64,000 bases of DNA from Hydrogenophilales bacterium 16-64-46 (GCA_002281775.1 NCGY01000009.1:175687-239686), one strand, 5' to 3'; counted from the stretch's first letter, positions 33,635 to 43,627 are shown. The notes: generated by a model from the sequence alone, not told the origin. Translations and numbers: made by a program.

Positions 33635-35791
33635 TCAATGCACGATTTTTACGGCAGCATAGAGCTGTTTCAAATGCTTCGGCAACATATCTAATATTGG
33701 CTCGTACATGAATGAGTTTAGATGGATGTTTTCCGGCGTCATGAGATTTACCTGCTCCATTAGGGCTATCGGATCTCGCTCTTGTGGGAAGTCATGTCTG
33801 TATTTCTTCAGGAGCTGCATGGTTTGGTTCTTGGTGATTCCATCGACGAACGGCTGATTGGCAATCTTACGGACCATGAAGGCTTCTGCCATAAGCCTGA
33901 TGGCAATGGACAGGATGATTTTGCTTTCGAGTTCGGCTTGTTCATCGTTCTCCTGTGCAATTTCATCGGCAAGCTCATGGATAACGTCAATCACAGGCTT
34001 CTGCGAATCTGCTAGCGTTAGGTTCGGTTTGTTGATGATCGACTTATAGAGGTTCTCCAAATCCTGAACGGTGATTGCCGCAGTATCGACCTTCATGTGC
34101 AGGAGGGAGGTCAGGCGATTGAATTCTGCATCCCGGCCGCAATACTCTGCCAAGTTCCGAACAAAGGGTATGGATGAAATCGCGTATCGTCTGTCTTCCA
34201 GATTGTCCTTCCAGAACTCGAACGGATTGTTCTGATATTTTTCCTCTTTAAGGCTTAGATTTCTGCCGTTCTTGACTGCGAATAGCCTGTTTGATCTCTT
34301 GATACCCAACCGTCCGCTGATGGTTCGATGGAAATCGAAGTTGTGGGTGAGAAATATGCAGTAGAACTTATTCAGTTCGGAGACATCCTTCAGATATTCC
34401 ACGATGGCGTACTTGTTCTTGTAGTCGAACGAGTCAGCGATGTCGTCCGCAATCACAAGGGTTTCTTGTCCCTGCTTCTGTCTCGCACTTATTTCGAAAA
34501 GGATGTTCAGAATGTATAAGGCCCGCTTTTCGCCCTGGCTCAACACTTCTAACAACAGCTTCCTATCGACAGGCTTGGACTGGCCATCCTCTTTGAAGCC
34601 GAAAGCGATTTCAGGCCTGGTTCCCTTAAGTATCACGTCCTCCTGGTTGGACACCTCAAGGGTGAACGGGACAGCGAAGCGTTCGTTGAAGATTCTTATG
34701 ACTTCCTTCCATTCGGTCTCTTCCTGCTTTGCTGCTTCAATAGATTGCTTAATGATTTCCTTGCCGGACTGGTATTCCTTCAGGAAATCGAGATATGTAC
34801 TACGCTCTGCGGAAAGATAGGACAGCCAGATGTCTTTCTGAAGCTTCTTATAGTCGCCGAGTTCTGCGACCACATCTCTGTTATCCAGGAGGTAATCCCT
34901 GAATTCCCTGAGTTCTTTGGTGGTCAGTTTTTTGTCGATTGCCTCGAACTTCTTATTGAGTCCATCATCTGTGAGGATTCTGGTTTTCTCGCCTTCGATT
35001 TTCGCATTCAGATCATCCGCCGATGTGATTTCCTCCTTTGTCTGACCGTTGAAGAGATTGACCGAATGGTTGGCAGCGAAGAACCCGTTGTCAGCCAGAT
35101 TCTTGTTGACGGTCTTAGCGTGGTAGTGATTGAAGGTCTTGGAGAGAATAGGAGAACCCACAATGAGTTCGTTGTACTTCTCAATGTAGTCTTTCAGTTG
35201 CTGACTAATCTGCCCAGACTCAAGCAGTGCCAGAGCCTTTTCGTTGAATAAGCGCTCATAGACGATAACCGCCAACCGTTCATCAGGTTTCTCACCAACA
35301 TCCTTTTCCGAGACATCAAGCAGATCATAGATGGAGGTGTAGCCGAACTGTTTGAGTAGTTCGGTTTCGGGAGTAACTGTTCTTCCTGTGAGGCCGGATC
35401 GTTGCTTCAGCCTTTTGAAGAGTTCGTCCTTTTTGGCTTCAATCTTCTTAAGGGCATCGTCATATTGCTTCTTGATCGCTTGGTTTACCAAAAGTAACGA
35501 GGTCTTCTCCGAGTCGAAGTTCTCGTTATAGGGTTCAATGACGAAGACCTGTTCAGGTTTCAGCGCTGCGTTGTTTTCATCACTGATTTCCCGCTTCGTC
35601 TCACGGTCAGGATGAATGAGATCACACGAGTTCTTGTCCCTGCTCAAATCCAGGAACGTTTTGGACAGCGAGGTCTTCATGAATCCATTGGGTGCGTACA
35701 CTGAATAGGCATTGGTATTCGCGAAATCAAAACCACACTGCAGCAGGCCGATTCCGTAGCAGTTCGCAAGATTGACCGAAATCTTTTGCAT
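33635..35791 (-). CDS. AAA/ABC-type ATPase with possible HEPN-like (RloC/PrrC-like) C-terminus
   Basis: The 718-residue protein is an ABC/SMC-fold ATPase split by a charged helical middle. The P-loop is APNGFMKTSLSK with Lys39, where Phe-Met replace the usual Gly/Ser-Gly before the lysine. The signature VLSQGEKRALYIL lies near residue 417, Walker B TLVIADDIADSFD near 445 and the H-loop CIFLTHNFDFHR near 483. After the ATPase comes a helical domain with VRNLAEY (Arg and Glu four apart, near 545) and LLHMK (near 565), which recalls the catalytic Arg-x3-Glu plus His of PrrC/RloC anticodon nucleases. That nuclease role is a hypothesis. The gene is clearly AT-richer than its neighbours and follows the WYL-like gene by 49 bases. 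Confidence 0.8.
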   Translation of the reverse strand: MQKISVNLANCYGIGLLQCGFDFANTNAYSVYAPNGFMKTSLSKTFLDLSRDKNSCDLIHPDRETKREISDENNAALKPEQVFVIEPYNENFDSEKTSLLLVNQAIKKQYDDALKKIEAKKDELFKRLKQRSGLTGRTVTPETELLKQFGYTSIYDLLDVSEKDVGEKPDERLAVIVYERLFNEKALALLESGQISQQLKDYIEKYNELIVGSPILSKTFNHYHAKTVNKNLADNGFFAANHSVNLFNGQTKEEITSADDLNAKIEGEKTRILTDDGLNKKFEAIDKKLTTKELREFRDYLLDNRDVVAELGDYKKLQKDIWLSYLSAERSTYLDFLKEYQSGKEIIKQSIEAAKQEETEWKEVIRIFNERFAVPFTLEVSNQEDVILKGTRPEIAFGFKEDGQSKPVDRKLLLEVLSQGEKRALYILNILFEISARQKQGQETLVIADDIADSFDYKNKYAIVEYLKDVSELNKFYCIFLTHNFDFHRTISGRLGIKRSNRLFAVKNGRNLSLKEEKYQNNPFEFWKDNLEDRRYAISSIPFVRNLAEYCGRDAEFNRLTSLLHMKVDTAAITVQDLENLYKSIINKPNLTLADSQKPVIDVIHELADEIAQENDEQAELESKIILSIAIRLMAEAFMVRKIANQPFVDGITKNQTMQLLKKYRHDFPQERDPIALMEQVNLMTPENIHLNSFMYEPILDMLPKHLKQLYAAVKIVH

Positions 35792-35840
35792 TGTTGATCA
35801 ACGTCTAATTAATCTGATTGAGCTTCGATTTTCGCTTTTT

Positions 35841-36092
35841 TTAAACTTCGATTGGCCAACGTGGTGTGAATGAGTGTGCGGTTTCTTCGACCGAGATGAT
35901 CCGCTCAACGACAAAAAAACGAGTTCCCTGTTTCGCAATATCGAAACAGAAAAATAACTCGTGTCCACCTTTAAATCTATAGCTGTACGGTTCGGCCTCT
36001 CTGGTTTCAACACTCCCATCTTCCTCACGTGCAGTGAGGATAATTGTGTGCAAGTTATTTCCTGCTGACGCGATGACCTGCTTGGTGCCCAT
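35841..36092 (-). CDS. Small WYL-like / SH3-barrel protein
   Basis: The 83-residue product begins MGTKQVIASAGNNLHTIIL and ends SFTPRWPIEV. The pattern REAEPYSYRFKG...LFFCFDIAKQGTRFFVVERI matches the beta-barrel core of WYL domains, ligand sensors in defence-island regulators, but no helix-turn-helix is attached. ATG 36092 has GGAG six bases before it; an ATG four codons upstream (36104) is an alternative. It shares the AT-rich composition of the ATPase gene downstream and lies just after the helicase gene, so it may regulate or assist one of them. Recognition is by pattern only. Confidence 0.65.
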   Translation of the reverse strand: MGTKQVIASAGNNLHTIILTAREEDGSVETREAEPYSYRFKGGHELFFCFDIAKQGTRFFVVERIISVEETAHSFTPRWPIEV

Positions 36093-36104
36093 GCGGCGCT
36101 CCAT

Positions 36105-36203
36105 TTGTCCAATGATTAATTTATAAAATCAAACATACAGAATCAGTAACAATCGCGGTTGGACGCCCACTAATAGGTGGTCAGAACCAATGCAATTGGA
36201 TCA
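36105..36203 (-). promoter_or_regulatory. AT-rich spacer with probable promoter for the WYL-like/ATPase cassette
   Basis: Read on the minus strand, the 99 bases between the helicase stop and the WYL-like gene contain TTACTG followed some 18 bases later by TTATAAATTAAT, a reasonable -35/-10 pair. This fits independent transcription of the AT-rich cassette. A short CCAC/GTGG stem lies nearer the helicase stop. Confidence 0.35.
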
Positions 36204-39200
36204 TTACAATGAATATGCTTTCTGTATCATTTTCTCAATCCGCGTACGACTTGCGGCCCTGAGAACCTGCAAACCCAATTCGCGCGCCATGGCAACGGTA
36301 GCCGCCTCACCACTGTTGCCACAGGCGACCACCTCCCACGCTAATGCTAGCAGTTCCGCCATACAAATTTCATCCACCGCCCTGGCCGCATCCTCAGCCG
36401 GCCGCCGGAACGCGATAGGCCCATCCGGGTTTTGCCCCGTCGGCCAGTAGAACGTCCCGACATCCTCCTGGGTCGTTTTGAATTGCTTTGCGGCCAGCGC
36501 TTCGACCCGGTCGCGGATGCGCGATCCGGTGCGTTGCCAGCCGTGCGCTCTGGCGATGCGGCGGGCGAGCACTGCATCGAGTACCGGGCCTTCGATCTCG
36601 ATCACATGGGCGATCATGCGGGCAAGGGTTGGGTTGTAGGGCGCGTCGAAAAAGGCATCGGCGTTCACGCCATCCACTACGGACAGGGGATCGGCCTCGA
36701 TGAAAACCGCAGTCGACATGGCTGAGAAACCGGGAATATTCCTGGCGTAGACCTCGGCGGTTTCCTGGGGTTGGGCATCGTCGGATCGCGGTCTGGCTGG
36801 CGATGGATTGGCGGCGTGGTCGCTGCTGTCTTTGTTGGGTTGTTGCCTCGCGGCCTCATCGGCCCTGGCCTGGGCGAAGGCTGCTTCTGCCGCCAGACGG
36901 GCGGTTTCCTTCTCGGCGGCTTCGGCACGTTTCACCCGGCTGGTTTCCAGCAAGGTTCGCAGCTTGGCGTCGAGTTTGTTCAGGGTGCCGGCGGCGTCGA
37001 TCCACCAGTCGGTTGACCAGACCCGCAGGATGTCCCAGCCCAGACCGCGCAGGACCTGTTCCCGAAGTTTGTCGCGGTCGCGCGCGGTGGCGGAGCGATG
37101 GTAGGTGGCGCCATCGCATTCGATGCCGCACAGATACACGCCCTGGGCGTCCGGGTGGACGACGGCGAGGTCGATACGAAAGGCAGACGCGCCGATCTGG
37201 GTGTGCAGTTGCCAGCCTTTTCGGGCGAGGGCGGCGGCGACCGCTGCTTCGAACGGGCTTTCGAAACCGCCCCGGCTGCCGCTATGGGCTTCAACCAGGG
37301 CGCGTGTGCCGCGTTCGGCGAATTCGAGGAAGAGCTTGAGGTCGCGCACGCCCAGGGCCTGGGTGCGGGCGAGGTCGAATTGTTCGGCTTTGAGGCTGGA
37401 GAACACGCGCAGTTCGTGACGGGCGCGGGTGATCGCGACGTTGAGGCGACGTTCTCCGCCGGTGCGGTTCATCGGGCCGAAGTTCATCGAGACGGCACCG
37501 TGCAAATCCGGGCCGTAGGTGATGGAGAAGTACATGATGTCGCGCTCGTCGCCCTGAACGCTTTCCAGGTTCTTGACGAACACGGGTTCGAGTTCGACCT
37601 CGGAAAACCACGGCTCTATAGCCGGGTCTGTCCGCCGCGCTTCGTCCAGCAGGTCTTCGATGAGACGCTGCTGTTCGGTGTTGAAGGTGACGACGCCGAT
37701 TGTGAGCTTCGACTCGCGAAAGCCCGGCGACTTGAGGCGTCCGACCAAGTCGGCGACCAGGGCTCGGGCTTCGGCTTTGTTGATGCGCGCACCGCCTTTT
37801 TCGTAGACCCCGTTGACGGGGTGGAAGCTGACTGCCCGGTCTTCGGTGACGGGGGACGGGAAAGTCACGAGCGAGCCGCCGTAATAACGATGGTTGGAAA
37901 AGGCGATCAGGCTTTCGTTGCGGCTGCGGTAGTGCCAGGTCAGATTCATGGTGGGCAGGCTGGCACCCAGGCATTCGTCGAGAATACTTTCCAGGTCGCT
38001 TTCGACATCCTCGTCGTCCAGGTCGGATTCGGCCCGGTCGAAGAAATTGGTGGGAGGCAGTTGCTTGGGGTCGCCCACCATGACGACCTGTTTGCCGCGC
38101 GCGATGGCGCCGACGGCGTCCCAAACCGGTATCTGGGACGCTTCGTCGAAGACCACCACATCGAAACTCGTGCTGTCGGCGGCCAGATACTGTGCGATCG
38201 ACAAGGGGCTCATGAGTAGGCAGGGCGTCAGCTTGGACAACGCGCCGGGGATGCTGGTCATCAGTTCGCGCAACGGCATGTGGCGCTTCTTTTTGTTCAT
38301 CTCGTGGCGCAGGACGCCCCACTCGGAGTTGCGGGTGACATCGTCCTGACTTGGCATGTCGGCACAGAGTCGCGCCCGGATCCAATCGCGGGTCAGCGCG
38401 GTGAAGCGCTCGTCCAGCGCCCGGAAGTCAGCGATGCGCTTTTCGTGCTCGGCCGATACAAAGGTACGGATGACGGGTTCCACATCCACCACGGCATTGA
38501 GCCACCAGCGGCTGTAATCGGTTTCAAACGCGCGGCGCACTTTGCCTTCGACTACCGTTCCGTTCTCGATGCCGGAAACCAATGCACTCAAACCCAGCAC
38601 CATGGCCTGGCCGCTGACCTTGCGCCAGGCACACCAAGCGTGCAGCCGGCTTTCAGCACGGATGATCGCCTCGCAGCGCTGCATGAGATCGTCAAGGGTC
38701 TGCTCGCCGAACTCGGTCTTGGCCACCTCGGAAAACCCGCCCGCCGAGGCCAGACGGTCGATGGCCGGCTGCAGGGCGCCCCAGGCCTGTAGATAGGTGT
38801 CGCCGGCCGCCGCAATGGGGCCGCTGGGTTCCAGTAGCGCGTTGCCAGCACCGATGAGCCGATCCAGCGCAACCTTGATGGTCCCGATTTCTTCCGGTGT
38901 GCTGGCGAGGTTCGAAATGGCGGCGGCCATGGCGGACTGAAACTTCAATGCCTTGCCCACTTCCGTGGCACGAGTCTTCAAGCCGTTCCACAGTCCCGCC
39001 GTGATGTCCGGCAGGTCGGCGTAGGCAACGAGCCGTTGCTCGACCGTGGTCCGCTGACGCAAGCGCTGGTAATCCGCAGCCAGAGTGTGGCCGCAATCCC
39101 CCGCCACCACGGTGTCGTGTTCGCCGGTCAGCTCGCCGGACTCTCGCAGGGTTTGCATGGTCTCCTGGAAACGCAATGCCGCAGCCAGTGCCTCGGATCG

Positions 39201-42200
39201 CGTCGCCCGGCCAGCCCATAGCGATTCGGTAGCTGCGCCTAGGTATTCCAACTCCGCCAGTTGGCTGTCCAGCGCGCGCAGCGTCCGGAGTCTCGCCAAT
39301 TCCGTGGCGAGGCGCTCGCCGCAACGCCTGTCGGCAATCGGTTCGAAGCCGGTGTCTTCCCACGGCTGTTCGTTTTTCGCAGCGCCGAGCGCCGACTGGA
39401 AACGCAGGGCACAACGAACCAGATCAGGCTTGGTCTTCAGGCCGGCCCAGATGCCCTCCGTGTCGGTTCCCGGCTCCAGCGCCAAAACTTGCACACGCAA
39501 GGCGCGGATTTCGACCCAGGCGCGCAGATCCCCGGGGACATCCGGCTCGCCTTCTCCGGTCACCGCAGCGTCAAGTTCCTTGCGGATCTTGCGTTTCGCC
39601 AACCAGGAGAGCGGCCAGATGGCCTGCTCAGCCTTGGCCCAGTCACGCTGGAGCTGGTTCACGTTCAGTTGTTCGATCTGCTCGCTGTAGCGGGCGGACA
39701 GTTGTTGCGTCTCCCGGGCGAGGCCTTCCAGAAGTGCCAAACCCTTTTCGAGTTCCTGCACTATCGCCATTGGCCAGGGTTGCCCCAGTTGGCCAAACGT
39801 TTCCTGATGGCTTGCCAGCCACTGCAGGCCACGTTTGCAGGCTGCAAGTACCGAATCAGGCCAGGGTGGCGAAAGCGCCGCGCTATGCGCCTCATGCTCG
39901 GCCAATAGGGCCAGCGCTTCTTGCAATCGGTCAGCCAGGGTTTTTGCGTCGGGCCGCAACACGAATCGCCAATCCCGCCCAGCGGTCTGGGGTAAGGTTT
40001 TGGCCAGAACAGCCAACGCACCACGGGTGCGCCGGTTGAGCGACAGCCCCGGCAACCCGACAGCCTCGGAGAAGCGATCGCTGGCCTGCGCCACGCCTTG
40101 TACGGCAGGAATCACTTTTCTCGCAGCATCGATCAGGGCTTGCTGCCAGCTTGGGGACCAGTCGTCGTAGCCAACGGCAGCGAGCGGATGCGCCTGTAGC
40201 GCGTCCCGCCCCACGGCATGGGCGTTGACCTCCAGCCGGTCGACCACTTCGCGCAGCGCTTCCATGGCGGCGGCATCATGGATATTCGGGCCGCTCCAGG
40301 ACAGTCCCAAGGCCGGCGCATCCTCGCCATCGACGACGCGCCCGATGGCTTCGAAGATGGTCATGCCGTTGCCATGGCGTTGGTGCAGGCGTTCGACGTA
40401 GCCGTTGAGTTGGTCACGCAGAATTCGTAAACGCTTCGCCTCCATGCGCCAAGCTTCCGGATCGACCGCCCCGCTCGCCTCCCAGGACTTCTCCAACTGG
40501 GCGAGCACGTCGAGCTTCCTGGCCTTGCTAGAGTGAAGCTCAAGGCAGAACTCGCTCAGGCCGACTTCGCGAAGCCGGCGGTAAACGACATCCAGCGCCG
40601 CGATCTTTTCCGAAACGAACAACACCCGTTTGTCTTCGGCAAGGCATTGGGCGATGAGGTTGGAAATTGTCTGGCTCTTGCCCGTGCCGGGCGGCCCGAC
40701 AAGGACAAAATCCTTGCCGCGCGCAGCGGCCATGATCGCTGAGAGTTGGGATGAGTCCGCGGGCAGGGGGCAGAAGGTCTGCTCGGGCGGCAGTTCACTA
40801 TCGAGCCGCCTCAGATTCGGAAATGCAAGTTCGGACGGATAGCTTTCGCGCGGCGTGTCGATCAGGTGACGAACCACCGGGTTCTCGCGCAGTTGCTCGG
40901 TGCGTTCGGTCAAATCCTTCCACATCAGGTATTTGGCGAAGGAGAACATGGCCAGTACGACATCTTCCGTGACCTCCCAGCCCTCGATGTCCTTGATGGC
41001 ATGGGAGACCCGCTTCCAGATGCCGGCTACGTCCAGCCCGGCATCGTCCTTGGGAAGCTCTCCATCGGCCACGCCCAGATTCAACTTGAAATCCTGGCGC
41101 AGCATCTCGATCAGCGTGGGATTGAAGCGGGGTTCGTCGTCATGGAGGGACAGGGTGAAGCCGGAACGCACGCTCTGGCGGGTCAGGTTCACCGGAACCA
41201 GAATCAGCGGCGCACGATACCGTTTCCCGGACTTGTCATCGCGCGTCCAGGAAAGAAAACCGAGGGCCAGAAACAGGGTATTCGCGCCGCCTTCCTGCAA
41301 GGTGGCACGGGCTGCGCGATACAGTTCCACGAACCGCGCATCCAGCTCGTCCTGAGGCAAGTCCACGAACACTTCGCGACGTTGCAAAGCCTCGCGCGCA
41401 TGTTCACGCCGCACGTTCTCGCGCTCACGATTTTCATGGATCGCCTGATTCCGGGGGTCTGCACCATCCATCAACTCGGGTCGGGCGAGTAGGCGTACCG
41501 TTTGCCCCTCGGACAGCATGTCTTCCAGAGCGCCCGGGTCTGGTGCCTCCAGCTTGATCGCCTTCCTCCCTCCCCGAAAGCTCAAGAGGTTGTTACGCAG
41601 CGAGAGGTCCAGCAATTTGCGTTGCCAACGTGCCAGCCGGTCTTTGGGATTCAACGTAGCGGGATCCTGCTCAGCTACGGCATCATCCTCGGGCAGATCG
41701 GGCGCTTCGTCGAATACCGGCTCGATGACGGGAGCGGGCTCTGCAGTTTGAGACGTCGAAGGCGCTTCCGCGCTGGCCAGCGGCTTGATCCGCTGCAAGC
41801 GTGCCCGGCGTATGTCCACGGCCAGTTCGAAAGCCTCTTCGTTCTCCTCGGCAATCTGCTGTGCGCCGAGTTGTACTGCGTAGGAGAAGCTTGGCACCGG
41901 CCGATGCGTGGCCACGGTGGTTTCGAAGAGCACCAGTTCCTTGAGCTTGATCCGCTTGCGCAAGGCGGTGATGTCATCCACCACCGAAGTGGAGAATTCT
42001 TCATTCTTGAGCCACACGCCAGCAAACGCATGCCCCTTGGTGAAGACCAGTAGCGGATTCAACCCTGCCTGTTCGATCGCCGAGCAAAATAGCAGCGCAA
42101 GATCGAGGCAGGTCGCCAGGCCAGACTCAGCAATTTGCCCTGGCCCGCGCACCTTTTGTCCGGCATGCTCGAAGCTGGCCGGCGGCAGCGCATAGTCCAG

Positions 42201-42806
42201 GCCCATCGCCACCACGGCGCTCCAGAGTCCTGAGGTCAACTCCCAAGCGCGTTTCGAGCCGCCCGTGTAGCCATCCAATGCCGGGTTCTTCCCATGCTTG
42301 CGGAGTACCTCGGCCGTCTGCTTCAGTACACGCTCGACTGCGGGCTCGTTGGGCTGCACGAAAGCGGCGACCATGTCAGGAAGGTGAGATAAGCCACCCC
42401 ATTGATTACGCGGCAGGAGCTCCACGGTCTGTTCGCGCCGAGCCAGCTCATCGCCGGCTTCGCCACGCTGCCGCAACACCAGGGAAACCGTTGCGGTTTC
42501 AGCCTCCGTCAGCCGTGACAGCAAACTGCCATCGAGTTGCACATCGAGATCGGGGATATGGTAGTTTTGGCCGGCATTGACGGAATCGATATGCCAATGC
42601 CTCGTTTTCAGGAAGGCGGGGGTTGATTCAATACGGAGATCGAGTTCAGCCAAGCTCTCGGACGTATCGTTGATGACGCTCAACTCCCGCAGTATCGGGA
42701 CAGCATTCTGAAAATCAGCCAGATTGAGCTTCGCGCCCAATGCGGCGGTTATGGTCAGAAGTGGCTTCTTGGATTCTGATTCCTCAAGCGGCTCGGTGTC
42801 GTTCAT
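36204..42806 (-). CDS. Giant DUF4011/DUF3320 SF1 helicase with Vsr-like nuclease domain
   Basis: A 2200-residue multidomain protein of the kind found in defence islands. Order: beta-rich N-terminus; a transglutaminase-like segment around residue 232 (GLATCLDLALLFCSAIEQ and later TKGHAFAGVWL, giving Cys and His); DUF4011 from about 389 (DRLARWQRKLLDLSLRNNLL); SF1 helicase motif I VGPPGTGKSQT near 703 and Ia FVSEKIAALDV; an insertion of some 800 residues; motif II FDEASQIPVWDA near 1555 and III GDPKQLPPTNFF near 1577; motifs V-VI (SVQGDERDIM, NVAITRARHELRVF); a Vsr/PD-(D/E)XK-like nuclease near 1890 (FRIDLAVVHP, GIECDGATYH); and a DUF3320-like C-terminus. A DNA- or RNA-processing defence enzyme is likely; mechanism unknown. 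No frameshift seen. Confidence 0.87.
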   Translation of the reverse strand: MNDTEPLEESESKKPLLTITAALGAKLNLADFQNAVPILRELSVINDTSESLAELDLRIESTPAFLKTRHWHIDSVNAGQNYHIPDLDVQLDGSLLSRLTEAETATVSLVLRQRGEAGDELARREQTVELLPRNQWGGLSHLPDMVAAFVQPNEPAVERVLKQTAEVLRKHGKNPALDGYTGGSKRAWELTSGLWSAVVAMGLDYALPPASFEHAGQKVRGPGQIAESGLATCLDLALLFCSAIEQAGLNPLLVFTKGHAFAGVWLKNEEFSTSVVDDITALRKRIKLKELVLFETTVATHRPVPSFSYAVQLGAQQIAEENEEAFELAVDIRRARLQRIKPLASAEAPSTSQTAEPAPVIEPVFDEAPDLPEDDAVAEQDPATLNPKDRLARWQRKLLDLSLRNNLLSFRGGRKAIKLEAPDPGALEDMLSEGQTVRLLARPELMDGADPRNQAIHENRERENVRREHAREALQRREVFVDLPQDELDARFVELYRAARATLQEGGANTLFLALGFLSWTRDDKSGKRYRAPLILVPVNLTRQSVRSGFTLSLHDDEPRFNPTLIEMLRQDFKLNLGVADGELPKDDAGLDVAGIWKRVSHAIKDIEGWEVTEDVVLAMFSFAKYLMWKDLTERTEQLRENPVVRHLIDTPRESYPSELAFPNLRRLDSELPPEQTFCPLPADSSQLSAIMAAARGKDFVLVGPPGTGKSQTISNLIAQCLAEDKRVLFVSEKIAALDVVYRRLREVGLSEFCLELHSSKARKLDVLAQLEKSWEASGAVDPEAWRMEAKRLRILRDQLNGYVERLHQRHGNGMTIFEAIGRVVDGEDAPALGLSWSGPNIHDAAAMEALREVVDRLEVNAHAVGRDALQAHPLAAVGYDDWSPSWQQALIDAARKVIPAVQGVAQASDRFSEAVGLPGLSLNRRTRGALAVLAKTLPQTAGRDWRFVLRPDAKTLADRLQEALALLAEHEAHSAALSPPWPDSVLAACKRGLQWLASHQETFGQLGQPWPMAIVQELEKGLALLEGLARETQQLSARYSEQIEQLNVNQLQRDWAKAEQAIWPLSWLAKRKIRKELDAAVTGEGEPDVPGDLRAWVEIRALRVQVLALEPGTDTEGIWAGLKTKPDLVRCALRFQSALGAAKNEQPWEDTGFEPIADRRCGERLATELARLRTLRALDSQLAELEYLGAATESLWAGRATRSEALAAALRFQETMQTLRESGELTGEHDTVVAGDCGHTLAADYQRLRQRTTVEQRLVAYADLPDITAGLWNGLKTRATEVGKALKFQSAMAAAISNLASTPEEIGTIKVALDRLIGAGNALLEPSGPIAAAGDTYLQAWGALQPAIDRLASAGGFSEVAKTEFGEQTLDDLMQRCEAIIRAESRLHAWCAWRKVSGQAMVLGLSALVSGIENGTVVEGKVRRAFETDYSRWWLNAVVDVEPVIRTFVSAEHEKRIADFRALDERFTALTRDWIRARLCADMPSQDDVTRNSEWGVLRHEMNKKKRHMPLRELMTSIPGALSKLTPCLLMSPLSIAQYLAADSTSFDVVVFDEASQIPVWDAVGAIARGKQVVMVGDPKQLPPTNFFDRAESDLDDEDVESDLESILDECLGASLPTMNLTWHYRSRNESLIAFSNHRYYGGSLVTFPSPVTEDRAVSFHPVNGVYEKGGARINKAEARALVADLVGRLKSPGFRESKLTIGVVTFNTEQQRLIEDLLDEARRTDPAIEPWFSEVELEPVFVKNLESVQGDERDIMYFSITYGPDLHGAVSMNFGPMNRTGGERRLNVAITRARHELRVFSSLKAEQFDLARTQALGVRDLKLFLEFAERGTRALVEAHSGSRGGFESPFEAAVAAALARKGWQLHTQIGASAFRIDLAVVHPDAQGVYLCGIECDGATYHRSATARDRDKLREQVLRGLGWDILRVWSTDWWIDAAGTLNKLDAKLRTLLETSRVKRAEAAEKETARLAAEAAFAQARADEAARQQPNKDSSDHAANPSPARPRSDDAQPQETAEVYARNIPGFSAMSTAVFIEADPLSVVDGVNADAFFDAPYNPTLARMIAHVIEIEGPVLDAVLARRIARAHGWQRTGSRIRDRVEALAAKQFKTTQEDVGTFYWPTGQNPDGPIAFRRPAEDAARAVDEICMAELLALAWEVVACGNSGEAATVAMARELGLQVLRAASRTRIEKMIQKAYSL

Positions 42807-43243
42807 TTTCCTATCTCTGTCTGAACCAGAATTGGGCCCTTATTATGGTAACCATGGCTCATTCCGGAAAATGTCGGCACTCATTTTTGCATTAGCGTCC
42901 ACGAACGCATAGTGCCACGCCTGATTTACCAATCAGAAGCTGGTTTCTGATCGGAGACCTAATGGTATGAGCCGCATGAGCTAGTCGTCATTCAGGACGA
43001 TGACTTGCCGACCAAGCCAGTCCGATGGCTAGCCGCATCAGGAAATACCGATAGGTCAGAATCTCTTTTCTTCATTCACCACCAATGACCGCTCACTAGT
43101 CGGTTGCTGCCGAAGTCACGCACGTATCGCAACGACTGCAAAGGCCGACAACCCGCCATCCCCCAACGCCCGGATCAACTGCATCGGCGGCACGCGCTTG
43201 ATGTGCCGCGTGGTGAGTCAGCCGCTGGCCATGCGCGGGAAGG
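42807..43243. other. Non-coding stretch upstream of the giant helicase gene
   Basis: No gene could be supported. An ATGGT-A-ACCAT dyad at 42845-42855, about 40 bases before the helicase start, may be an operator. Near 43100-43210 the minus strand reads HIKRVPPMQLIRALGDGGLS between stops, possibly the relict of a lost gene. The rest shows nothing recognisable. Confidence 0.35.
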
Positions 43244-43627
43244 TCATTCGCCGCCCCACATGCGCACAAAGTCGAACGACAACTGACGGTGATGGCGAAT
43301 CGATAGCAGGGTGACGGTGCGCTTGTGGTCGTCCGCGACGTAGACCACCAGGTAGTCGCCCAGCAGGATCAGCCGTAGACGATCGGCTGCGCCCGGCGGA
43401 AGCGTGGCAAGCAGGCCCAGCCCTTCGACCGAGCGCGGCGGGCTGTCCAGATACCGCCGGCCCATGTTCGGAAACCGGCTCAGATTGGGAATGAGTTCCG
43501 CACGCAGCTGACCGAGCAGATCGTCGTAGGCAAAGCCTGCATCGGCTTGCTGCAGAAAGCGGTCGATCGAATCGAGGCCGGCGAGAAAATTGGCGGCCAG
43601 CCTGACCGTGTAGCGCGTGTCAGCCAC
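43244..43627 (-). CDS. RelE/ParE-family toxin
   Basis: The 127-residue protein has the RelE/ParE-fold pattern: an N-terminal helical hairpin (LDSIDRFLQQ), a mid-protein FPNMGRRYLD turn and C-terminal strands (RLILLGDYLVVYVADD, VTLLSIRHHRQLSFD). Such toxins cut mRNA on the ribosome or poison gyrase; which one cannot be said. It starts at GTG 43627, overlapping the end of the antitoxin gene by eight bases. Confidence 0.85.
   Translation of the reverse strand: MADTRYTVRLAANFLAGLDSIDRFLQQADAGFAYDDLLGQLRAELIPNLSRFPNMGRRYLDSPPRSVEGLGLLATLPPGAADRLRLILLGDYLVVYVADDHKRTVTLLSIRHHRQLSFDFVRMWGGE

Noticed and set aside
43104..43286. 60-codon plus-strand frame in the gap beside the RelE-type toxin
   Set aside because: No start signal or domain and it overlaps the toxin gene antisense.
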